DNA from: an uncultured Thalassolituus sp.
Lineage (GTDB): Bacteria > Pseudomonadota > Gammaproteobacteria > Pseudomonadales > Oceanobacteraceae
Direction: 5' to 3'
DNA: 7,097 nt
Assembly: GCA_913054055.1 (NCBI GenBank)
Contig: CAJXIT010000181.1
Span: 1 to 7,097 of the forward strand
The translations under genes were made by a program, and so were the position numbers. The notes under the pieces are model-generated. The model did no database searches, was not told the DNA's origin, and saw only the letters and a program-made list of their open reading frames with translations. Shown here piece after piece: positions 1-5,107 of the stretch; positions within the stretch are counted from its first letter, which is position 1; each line of letters starts with the position of its first letter.

Positions 1-780
1 TACAATATTGTTATTGAACGCATTCAGTGTGAAACCGTAACCCACTAACTCTAGGTTTAAAAACTCACCATCTAACCCGTTCTCTTGTGTTCCTAGGCTT
101 CCCCCCTCATCAAAAGCTGAAAAATTGTCACCGGTATGGTCTAAAATTTTTCCATGGAGATTGAATGAACTGTCATCCGTTAGTTGCCCGCCAACTTGAA
201 TAGAATGAGCACCATACCCTGCCGTTCCATTTTGTGTTTTCACTGACACTTCAAGCTCATCAGGCGCTTCCCGTGTAATGATATTCAACACACCATTAAA
301 TGCATTACTGCCATATAGCACGGAACCAGGTCCTCTGATAATTTCTAAACGCTTGATTCTTTCAACTGGAAACATCAAATTAATATCAGAGTGTAACCCC
401 CCATTCTGAGACTCCCTTAAAGGCCTGCCATTTATCAAATACAAAACATGATTGTTTAAATGCTGAGTCGCCCCCCCTCTTAACATCATTCCTGACGCTT
501 TAAAGGTAGAAGAATCAAACATATAAAAATTAGGCATACGAAGAAGCACATCTTTCAGGTTGGTGGCACCATAGCTTTGTATTTCATCAGAGGTGATGAC
601 CGAGACCACACCTGCGGCCATGCTCACCGATTCTTCTCGCTTAGAAACGATGGTGACATCCATATTCACTAAATCCATAAGGGAAAGTGAGAAGATGTCC
701 CCTGCAAACTCATCTTTTTGGCTATGTGCCGTGCCAGAAACCATAAGTAATACAAGGAGATAATTAAAATAGACTTTCAT
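1..780 (-). CDS. TonB-dependent outer-membrane receptor (N-terminal part, runs off left edge)
   Basis: The 260 codons present are open without a stop and continue past the left edge. Residues 1-20 look like a signal peptide (basic start, Leu/Val core, cleavage near AHS-Q). Residues 41-46 (DVTIVS) resemble a TonB box. Residues of about 45-170 form the plug domain: VVSVITSDEIQSYGATNL, then VLYLINGRPL, then the typical plug end at about 144-170 with RLEIIRGPGSVLYGSNAFNG and NIITR. After 175 the alternating pattern fits the first barrel strands. By family, such receptors import iron complexes, haem, vitamin B12 or other scarce ligands across the outer membrane using TonB-ExbBD energy. The ligand cannot be read from this part. 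The ATG at 780 is chosen because GGTGA (785-789) lies five bases upstream and a signal peptide follows directly. A Fur-like box and a TATACT -10 lie upstream, so iron repression is likely. It is divergent from the reductase at 995. The barrel, which would give specificity, is missing. Confidence 0.93.
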   Translation of the reverse strand, partial: MKVYFNYLLVLLMVSGTAHSQKDEFAGDIFSLSLMDLVNMDVTIVSKREESVSMAAGVVSVITSDEIQSYGATNLKDVLLRMPNFYMFDSSTFKASGMMLRGGATQHLNNHVLYLINGRPLRESQNGGLHSDINLMFPVERIKRLEIIRGPGSVLYGSNAFNGVLNIITREAPDELEVSVKTQNGTAGYGAHSIQVGGQLTDDSSFNLHGKILDHTGDNFSAFDEGGSLGTQENGLDGEFLNLELVGYGFTLNAFNNNIV

Positions 781-807
781 GGATTCACCATACATAGACT
801 TACTAAC

Positions 808-832
808 AGTATAGATAACAATGATCATTTTT
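808..832 (-). promoter_or_regulatory. Fur-like box and -10 for the TonB receptor gene
   Basis: Read on the plus strand, 814-832 matches the classical 19-bp Fur consensus at 14 of 19 positions by my count (GATAA at the left, ATGATCATT in the middle). On the minus strand it lies directly upstream of TATACT (813-808), a good -10 hexamer. The -35 at 836-831 (CTTAAA) is poor. A Fur dimer here would cover the -35/-10 spacer, the usual arrangement for iron repression of a receptor gene. That Fur is the binder is inferred from the motif and the gene type. Confidence 0.6.
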
Positions 833-883
833 TAAGCGATAAAATGCGCCGATATTTAAAAGTATCAAACGACAAAATTTAAT

Positions 884-900
884 ATGACCTTACTGGTCAT
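884..900. promoter_or_regulatory. Inverted repeat ATGACC-N5-GGTCAT, candidate operator
   Basis: This is a perfect 6-bp dyad with a TTACT spacer in the divergent gap between the TonB receptor and the reductase. It lies about 95 bases ahead of the GTG start and just upstream of the likely -10 of the reductase. The spacing and symmetry suit a dimeric repressor of the TetR or MarR type. As I remember it, the NemR operator of enterobacterial reductase genes has a similar GACC...GGTC core, but assigning this regulator is speculative. Confidence 0.35.
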
Positions 901-913
901 GTTGGCGAATTTT

Positions 914-937
914 CAGTGTGATAATATCTTTACACTG
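914..937 (+). promoter_or_regulatory. Candidate extended -10 of the reductase inside a CAGTGT/ACACTG dyad
   Basis: TGTGATAAT at 917-925 reads as an extended -10 (TGn plus GATAAT), which could compensate for the lack of a clear -35. It is nested in perfect 6-bp arms, CAGTGT (914-919) and ACACTG (932-937), with 12 bases between. The predicted transcript would start near 932 and leave a leader of about 60 bases before the GTG at 995. The dyad may be an operator or chance. Confidence 0.3.
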
Positions 938-984
938 CAAAGCCCAAGCGCTCATCATGGGCTATTAAGAAACATATATTTACT

Positions 985-988
985 GGAG
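985..988 (+). promoter_or_regulatory. Ribosome binding site deciding the GTG start of the reductase
   Basis: GGAG ends six bases before the GTG at 995. No comparable site precedes the upstream in-frame ATG at 884, and the family's conserved N-terminus starts at the GTG. Confidence 0.7.
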
Positions 989-994
989 TTCGCC

Positions 995-1993
995 GTGTCT
1001 CAATATACAGAAATTAACCTCATCAAACGCCCAGATGCTAACCCTGTGGGCCCTCATATGTTTGAAGTGGTTAAAAAAGACATCCCAAGAGCGGGCGAAG
1101 GTGAAGTACTCATCAAGCAAACTCACATGTCACTAGACCCTGCCATGCTAGGCTGGATGAGCCCTGCAACTGACAGCTATATTCCGCCGGTAAAACTGGG
1201 AACAGTAATGCGTTCAAGCGGACTGGGCGAGGTTATTGAATCAAATAACCCAAAATTTGCCGTGGGCGATGTGGTAATGGGCATGACAGGCTGGGCCGAA
1301 TACATTGTGAGCAATGGCAAAGGCTTTAATAAATTACAAGATGGTGTGGATGCACTCACCGCATTATGTGTATTTGCACTACCAGGTTTAACCGCTACCC
1401 AAGGTTTATATGGCATTGGCAAACCCAAAGCAGGTGAAACGATTGTGGTCACAGGTGCAGCCGGTTCTGTTGGCTCTATCGTTGGCCAGCTAGCAAAAGC
1501 CGACGGCCTAACTGTAATTGGCGTGGTGGGCAGCGATGAAAAAGCAGATTGGATAACCAAAGAACTTGGCTTTGATGGCGCCATTAATTACAAAACAGAT
1601 GACCTAAAAGGCCAACTAGAAACCCTGACACCAAACGGCATAGACGTATTATTTGAGAACACAGGGGGCCCCATTCAGAATTTAATTTTTGATCGAATGA
1701 ACGCCCACGGCCGCATTGCGGTATGTGGCATGATTTCAGATTATCAGTCTGCCAACCCACGTCCAGGCCCTAACTGGATGCCATTAATCAAAAAACGCAT
1801 AACCGTACAGGGCTTCGCCATGCCAGACCACTTTGGTGACGTTCCTGCATTAATCGGGAAACTAGCGCCCTACGTGATGCAAGGTAAAGTAAAATACCGA
1901 GCTCATATTATTGATGGCTTAGAAAGCGCAATGGAAGGATTAAACCTGTTATTTACAGGCCAAAATACCGGCAAGCTGATTGTAAAACTGTAA
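995..1993 (+). CDS. NADP-dependent oxidoreductase, medium-chain (MDR) family, CurA/leukotriene-B4-dehydrogenase-like
   Basis: This 332-residue cytosolic enzyme most likely reduces the C=C bond of activated enones or aldehydes with NADPH. Relatives include E. coli CurA, prostaglandin reductases and leukotriene B4 dehydrogenase. Visible marks are MSLDPAMLGWM at 45-55 (family LSLDPxMRxxM), GTVMRSSGLGEV at 69-80, and the Rossmann nucleotide loop VTGAAGSVG at 152-160 within PKAGETIVVTGAAGS. Next come LFENTGGP at 219-226 and a C-terminal NTGKLIVKL. There are no zinc-ligand cysteine clusters, which fits the zinc-free branch. Length is normal for the family (about 330-345). The reading frame stays open back to ATG 884, but those 37 residues have no family counterpart and would overlap the presumed promoter. 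The GTG at 995 has GGAG six bases upstream. The gene stands alone between a divergent receptor and a downstream hairpin. The physiological substrate is unknown. Confidence 0.92.
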   Translation: MSQYTEINLIKRPDANPVGPHMFEVVKKDIPRAGEGEVLIKQTHMSLDPAMLGWMSPATDSYIPPVKLGTVMRSSGLGEVIESNNPKFAVGDVVMGMTGWAEYIVSNGKGFNKLQDGVDALTALCVFALPGLTATQGLYGIGKPKAGETIVVTGAAGSVGSIVGQLAKADGLTVIGVVGSDEKADWITKELGFDGAINYKTDDLKGQLETLTPNGIDVLFENTGGPIQNLIFDRMNAHGRIAVCGMISDYQSANPRPGPNWMPLIKKRITVQGFAMPDHFGDVPALIGKLAPYVMQGKVKYRAHIIDGLESAMEGLNLLFTGQNTGKLIVKL

Positions 1994-2023
1994 ACAACCC
2001 TTTCAATCAAGTTTGACGCAAGG

Positions 2024-2058
2024 CGGCATGTTCGACTAATAATCACATGCCGGCTTTA
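2024..2058 (+). terminator. Probable intrinsic terminator after the reductase gene
   Basis: Perfect 8-bp arms CGGCATGT (2024-2031) and ACATGCCG (2045-2052) flank a 13-base loop and are followed by GCTTTATT. It starts 30 bases after the stop. The T tract is short and interrupted and the loop is rather large, so termination may be incomplete. Confidence 0.45.
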
Positions 2059-2112
2059 TTACCAATTTCTTATTATTAAATCGTCTGTTCACACACTCAC
2101 CCGCTTGATTTC

Positions 2113-2134
2113 TTACGCTACACTTACAGCGTAA
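2113..2134. promoter_or_regulatory. Perfect inverted repeat TTACGCT-N8-AGCGTAA, candidate operator
   Basis: This 22-bp dyad has two perfect 7-bp arms and an 8-base spacer. It lies 58 bases upstream of the ATG chosen for the solute-binding protein and after the hairpin that closes the preceding gene. No good -35/-10 pair is visible around it. It could be a repressor site or a leader hairpin of that gene. It is not followed by a T tract, so it does not look like a terminator. Confidence 0.35.
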
Positions 2135-2191
2135 CAACATTGCAAAGCTGTACCCGATTCATTGTCTTTTACACTCACAAGCGAAAAAGAT

Positions 2192-2974
2192 ATGACCAGC
2201 CCACAACCGTTAAAATGTTTTTATCTCATTCTCATCCTGTCAAACCAAGCTTGGGCGGAAGATAAAGTCATACAAATGGTTACGGATATCAACTACCCAC
2301 CTTATAGCTACGTTGAAGATGGAAAAAGCACAGGCATTTATGTTGATATTGTCATGCAAGCAAGTCGTAAGATAAGTGGTTACAAGATAAAGATTACACC
2401 CTTGCCTTGGAAACGAGGCTTGTTCGAAGTAGAGTCTGGCCGGGTCCCCATCATCATCGCTGCCTACAAAAGGCCCATAAAACGCCCCTACCTTGCTTAC
2501 TCAGACCCCATGCTATTAGAAAGCGTGGCAATCTTTTGCCATAAACGGGTGACGTTACAGGCCAGAGATAAATTTCCTGATGACTTCAAAAATTTAAGGG
2601 TGGGTGTTCACAATGGGTTTTTAATGGGAGATGAAGTTTCAAAGGCAGAAGCAGACGGCATCATCTTTTTAGAGAAATACTCAGGTTCTACCTCCATTTT
2701 CCGGCACATGCTAAACAACCGCTTAGACTGCTACATCAATGACCGACTAGCCATATTGCATGAGCTAAAAAACCTTCCAAAACCTTTGAAAGACACTAGC
2801 GAAAAAATAATTGAAGTGCTTAAGATTCGTTTTGATCATACTTATTTAGGCGCATCCCTAAACACAGAGCGCTTTCCTGAATTAAATGCCTTTATTACTC
2901 AATTCAACTCAGAACTCAACCGCATGAAAGAAGATGGCCGCATAGATAGAGTGTTAAAAAAATATAAAAAGTAA
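2192..2974 (+). CDS. Exported solute-binding protein, SBP_bac_3-type (amino-acid-binding-like)
   Basis: The 260-residue product begins with a signal peptide (MTSPQPLK, hydrophobic CFYLILIL, cleavage near AWA-ED at 22). The mature part matches the extracellular solute-binding family 3: TDINYPPYSY at 31-40, the TGIYVDIV element at 47-54, a PW at 72-73, YSDPMLLESVAIF at 103-115, the hinge region LRVGVHNG at 135-142, NRLDCYIND at 176-184 and the C-terminal DGRIDRVLKKY at 248-258. By family it binds an amino acid or similar small solute in the periplasm. No ABC permease or ATPase is nearby, so it may serve a distant transporter or act as a stand-alone sensor or binding protein, as many such proteins in marine gammaproteobacteria seem to. 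I prefer ATG 2192 over the upstream TTG 2162 because the signal peptide starts there and AAAAAGA lies just upstream. The downstream Fur site lies beyond its stop and does not control it. Confidence 0.88.
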   Translation: MTSPQPLKCFYLILILSNQAWAEDKVIQMVTDINYPPYSYVEDGKSTGIYVDIVMQASRKISGYKIKITPLPWKRGLFEVESGRVPIIIAAYKRPIKRPYLAYSDPMLLESVAIFCHKRVTLQARDKFPDDFKNLRVGVHNGFLMGDEVSKAEADGIIFLEKYSGSTSIFRHMLNNRLDCYINDRLAILHELKNLPKPLKDTSEKIIEVLKIRFDHTYLGASLNTERFPELNAFITQFNSELNRMKEDGRIDRVLKKYKK

Positions 2975-2989
2975 AAGCTTTTACATACT

Positions 2990-3034
2990 TGCAAATGATA
3001 ATCACTTGCAACAAACACTTAGACTGTCTATACT
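2990..3034 (+). promoter_or_regulatory. Sigma70 promoter overlapped by a near-perfect Fur box
   Basis: The -35 TTGCAA (3006-3011) and -10 TATACT (3029-3034) are separated by 17 bases. A 21-bp palindrome at 2990-3010 has arms TGCAA.TGAT and ATCA.TTGCA around a central A, with only one asymmetric pair besides the centre. Its core ATGATAATCA is the classical Fur half-site junction, and it matches the 19-bp consensus at 14 of 19 positions by my count. Bound Fur would block the -35. The promoter serves the small exported protein starting at 3088 and possibly the membrane protein after it. The site begins 15 bases after the preceding stop codon. Confidence 0.75.
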
Positions 3035-3087
3035 CTAACCAATTAAACCACCCCAGAATATTTCAGCCATATCGAAAAGGACACACA

Positions 3088-3576
3088 ATGAAGTACTGCT
3101 TAATCATACTGACAGCCATGTTACTCCCTTCACTATCGATGGCTGATAACAACCCACTTAAGCAATATCGATCTGATGCGGTTGAAATACTGAAACAACT
3201 CAAAGATAAAAACCATAACAACCTAACCGCTGAAGCAATGTCACTTGTGAACATCAGTAAATCCATCGTCACACAAAGTATCAAAGCCCTGCCGCAATGC
3301 ACAGAATACTTAACCGCATTGTTAGAAGCGGCTGATACCATCGCCACATTACCATTAGATATAATTGAAAGTGGGTATCATGCAGATGGTAAACTCCCAC
3401 CACTTAAAGACGGATCTTGCTACCACGCAAAAGACTTATTGGTTCACCCCGCCACTGTTCAAGCAATGGCAACACAGGGCATTAAAACGAACGCTCAATG
3501 GAAGCAAGCGGCCCATGAAATTGAAGAAGTACTAGAACACCTATCTGCCGTAGAATCCGTTTACGCCAATAATTAA
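3088..3576 (+). CDS. Small exported helical protein of unknown function, probably Fur-regulated
   Basis: I do not recognise the family. The 162-residue product has a clear signal peptide (MKYCLIILTAMLLPSLSMA, cleavage before DNN at 20), so the mature form of about 143 residues should be periplasmic. There is no lipobox. The rest reads as mostly amphipathic helix: 24-70, then CTEYLTALLEAADTIATL at 71-88, then a conserved-looking loop with GYHADGKLPPL (97-106) and CYHAKDLLVHPATVQAM (111-127), and a last helix at 136-158. The two mature cysteines (C71, C111) could form a disulfide. Histidines H98, H113, H120, H143 and H151 could bind metal, but no known motif fixes this. ATG 3088 is chosen because AAAGG (3076-3080) lies seven bases upstream and the signal peptide starts there. 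The frame is open further upstream only across the promoter. A Fur box on its promoter points to iron limitation. The membrane protein at 3642 follows after 65 bases with no evident terminator. Confidence 0.85.
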   Translation: MKYCLIILTAMLLPSLSMADNNPLKQYRSDAVEILKQLKDKNHNNLTAEAMSLVNISKSIVTQSIKALPQCTEYLTALLEAADTIATLPLDIIESGYHADGKLPPLKDGSCYHAKDLLVHPATVQAMATQGIKTNAQWKQAAHEIEEVLEHLSAVESVYANN

Positions 3577-3641
3577 TATTTCAAAAGTCACCGCCCGCTG
3601 ATACCATCTTGCCCTATTGCAACCTTAGCTAGGAAAGCCAA

Positions 3642-4181
3642 ATGGGCTGGATGGAATTTACCTTAGAATTAGTTAATCAACTTGTTTGGCCAATCACGTT
3701 AGTGATATGTCTCTATTTATTAAGATCGCCATTAAGTTTGTTAATTCCATTTGCAGAATCCATTAAGTACAAAGATTTTGAGCTGCAGTTCAGCCAAGAA
3801 CTTGAGCAAGTTAGCCAACAAGCCAGTGAAGCCATTCCCGCTTTTAGTTTTGAAAGCTCGCCTTTAAAACAAGAGCGCATTGCCGACTTTTTACCCAACG
3901 CCAGTATACTCAGCGCATGGAATGCATTGGACCAAGCGGCACAGAAAAAACTGCTCAGTTATGATGCCAGTATCAGCATTCCGGCTGATCAACCTTATAA
4001 ATACGTGGGAAAAGCGCTTTTAGAAAATAATTTGATTAGTCAAAAACAATCAAAGGTATTTCACGACCTACGGGTATTAAGAAATAAAGTGGCCCATGCA
4101 GAAAATTTTCAAATAAGCGGGAAACTAGCAAAGCAGTATATTGAAGTATGCGATGCCCTTAGTAAGGCTATAAGTGGTTAA
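3642..4181 (+). CDS. Membrane-anchored protein with HEPN-like C-terminal domain
   Basis: The 179-residue product has one hydrophobic segment at about 7-27 (VWPITLVICLYLL) followed by RSPLSLLIPFAESIKYKDFELQFSQELEQV. This is the layout of a common but uncharacterised group: a short membrane anchor, a linker with a KxKxFELxF stretch, and a cytoplasmic helical domain. Residues of about 85-177 are helical and contain FHDLRVLRNKVAH (140-152). R147-N148-xxx-H152 is an Rx4H motif as in HEPN domains, and the whole resembles the DUF4145-like branch. HEPN proteins are often RNases of toxin or defence systems, but many in this branch have no shown activity. ATG 3642 has AGGAAAG at 3631-3637. The frame starts 65 bases after the Fur-regulated small gene and may share its transcript. 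No antitoxin-like partner is adjacent. Function is unknown, and the domain call rests on the motif and helix pattern. Confidence 0.8.
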   Translation: MGWMEFTLELVNQLVWPITLVICLYLLRSPLSLLIPFAESIKYKDFELQFSQELEQVSQQASEAIPAFSFESSPLKQERIADFLPNASILSAWNALDQAAQKKLLSYDASISIPADQPYKYVGKALLENNLISQKQSKVFHDLRVLRNKVAHAENFQISGKLAKQYIEVCDALSKAISG

Positions 4182-4197
4182 AGTTATTTAAACTTTA
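4179..4197 (+). terminator. AT-rich hairpin overlapping the stop codon, possible weak terminator
   Basis: Perfect 7-bp arms TAAAGTT and AACTTTA flank a 5-base loop, and the left arm begins with the stop codon of the membrane protein. The stem is AT-rich and the following sequence (TACTTTACGG) has no proper T run, so termination is uncertain. Confidence 0.25.
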
Positions 4198-4234
4198 TAC
4201 TTTACGGCGATTTTTAAAATTTAAAATAAATAAG

Positions 4235-4323
4235 GTTATCTGCAAAAGTAGTAGCGGCTTCCTAGATCCAGGATCAATGGGCTTCGCCGCTCTTCGAGTC
4301 CGTTGCGCGGGTCCGGGATGACG
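4235..4323 (+). repeat. Dispersed-type intergenic repeat, copy 1
   Basis: It aligns without gaps to 4484-4572 at an offset of exactly 249 bases. The right 53 bases (4271-4323) differ at only two positions. The left 36 match at about 22 positions and so are more diverged. The conserved part is GC-rich against an AT-rich background, has two CTTCG motifs, and ends with GTCCGGGATGACG. Its two ends carry related ATCCNGGA words in opposite orientation, as in many hairpin-forming intergenic elements. It contains no coding sequence. Confidence 0.85.
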
Positions 4324-4331
4324 ATGGTAGG

Positions 4332-4353
4332 CTGCACGATAATAGGAAGAAGT
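4332..4353 (+). repeat. Degenerate fragment of the inverted-orientation repeat
   Basis: CTGCAC is followed by ATAATAGGAAGAAGT (4339-4353). The same two blocks recur in the element at 4370-4426 as CTGCAC (4377-4382) and ATAATAGGACGAAGT (4395-4409), where 12 extra bases separate them. It looks like an internally deleted partial copy. Confidence 0.5.
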
Positions 4354-4369
4354 TAGCTTAACCTAATAC

Positions 4370-4426
4370 CGTCATCCTGCACCCAAAGGGCATAATAATA
4401 GGACGAAGTCCGTGAATCAGGATCTC
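4370..4426 (-). repeat. Related repeat element in inverted orientation
   Basis: It begins CGTCATCCTGCACCC and ends GAATCAGGATCTC, so its ends match the ends of copies 1 and 2 read on the other strand (GGATGACG at one end, AGATC.AGGATCA at the other). The interior differs and contains the small hairpin GGAC-GAA-GTCC (4401-4411). It is probably another member of the same dispersed family with a different core. Confidence 0.6.
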
Positions 4427-4483
4427 AAGCAGAATTCAAAATCCTATTTATTATTTTGGATTAATTTTCTTCTAGGGTTTGAA

Positions 4484-4572
4484 GTTATCTACTCAAATTG
4501 TAGTTACCCCAGAGATCACGGATCAATGGGCTTCGCCTCTCTTCGAGTCCGCTGCGCGGGTCCGGGATGACG
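4484..4572 (+). repeat. Dispersed-type intergenic repeat, copy 2, abutting the methyltransferase gene
   Basis: This is the second copy of the unit at 4235-4323, with the last 53 bases (4520-4572) identical except two. It ends at GGGATGACG, three bases before the stop codon (4576-4578, minus strand) of the RNA methyltransferase. The coding end looks normal for the family, so the repeat touches the gene but does not seem to have altered it. Confidence 0.85.
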
Positions 4573-4575
4573 CCC

Positions 4576-5097
4576 CTACAACCGAACCTTCAAATGGTTA
4601 TTATTATCCCGACTCTCACGAATCAAATCATCCGAGCCTTCAATATGCTGGGTTTTTGCAAGGCGATCGTATAAAAGAACATTTACGGTGGCAGCCAAAT
4701 TCATACAGCCCACAGTTGGAATATAAACCACTTCATCCGCTGCATTCACTATGCTTTGTTTCAAGTTGCCATCTTCAGGCCCAAATACATACAACGCATT
4801 TTCTGGATGCTGATAATCCGGTAAAGGAATGGCACCTTCCACTAATTCTACGCAAACAATTTTAGTGCCCTCAGGCATATTTTGATCACGAGCTTCCACC
4901 ATAGAGTCCACTTTAGAAATCAGTGAGCTGCGTCCAGCATTATGGGTATCGGTATTATGCTTCAGCGCATACTCATAACGGTTACCAGTAAAATACACAT
5001 CATTGGCTTGATAACAACCAATGGCACGCAGTACTGAGCCCACATTTTGAGTATCTTTAGGATTAATCAAGCCTATGCTTACATGGTTTTTTTTCAT
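4576..5097 (-). CDS. SPOUT-class RNA methyltransferase, TrmH/SpoU family
   Basis: The 173-residue product is a compact catalytic domain of the SAM-dependent SPOUT (knotted) superfamily, which 2'-O-methylates ribose in tRNA or rRNA. All three family motifs are visible: motif 1 NPKDTQNVGSVLRA at 12-25 with N18 and R24; motif 2 ALYVFGPEDGNL at 101-112; motif 3 YIPTVGCMNLAATVNVLL at 125-142, which forms the knot and the SAM pocket. There is no N-terminal RNA-binding extension, so it is shorter than TrmH or RlmB proper, and the target nucleotide cannot be assigned. ATG 5097 is chosen because the conserved domain starts with HVSIGLINP right after it. An upstream in-frame ATG at 5136 would overlap bioA by 29 bases. 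It begins 10 bases after the bioA stop on the same strand, so the two are probably co-transcribed. A repeat lies directly behind its stop. Confidence 0.9.
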   Translation of the reverse strand: MKKNHVSIGLINPKDTQNVGSVLRAIGCYQANDVYFTGNRYEYALKHNTDTHNAGRSSLISKVDSMVEARDQNMPEGTKIVCVELVEGAIPLPDYQHPENALYVFGPEDGNLKQSIVNAADEVVYIPTVGCMNLAATVNVLLYDRLAKTQHIEGSDDLIRESRDNNNHLKVRL

Positions 5098-5107
5098 CTC
5101 ATTCAAC

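Larger units (their letters stand above)
4182..4575. other. Convergent intergenic region filled with repeats
   Basis: This 394-base gap separates the 3' ends of the rightward membrane protein gene and the leftward RNA methyltransferase gene. It holds two copies of an approximately 89-bp unit, an inverted-orientation relative and a degenerate fragment (listed separately). It has no credible gene: the only open frame through it (plus strand, 4479-4865) runs from repeat sequence into the antisense of the methyltransferase. Confidence 0.75.

Noticed and set aside
884..994. N-terminal extension of the reductase from ATG 884
   Set aside because: The 37 residues have no family counterpart, cover the presumed promoter and the ATGACC dyad, and lack a ribosome site. 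The GTG at 995 has GGAG at the right distance.
2989..3087. Upstream extension of the small exported protein from TTG 2989
   Set aside because: It would place the Fur box and promoter inside the coding region and bury the signal peptide. ATG 3088 has AAAGG seven bases upstream.
3642..4181. Toxin-antitoxin module based on the HEPN-like motif
   Set aside because: No MNT-type nucleotidyltransferase or other antitoxin-like gene lies beside it, and its membrane anchor is untypical of HEPN toxins of such pairs.
4235..4572. CRISPR array
   Set aside because: There are only two full copies, unequal in conservation, with 160 bases between them that themselves contain related repeats. There is no regular spacer pattern and no cas gene.
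4479..4865. A 128-codon open frame on the plus strand
   Set aside because: It starts beside repeat copy 2 and continues antisense through the methyltransferase gene. No ribosome site, no family resemblance, and the minus-strand gene has all SPOUT motifs.
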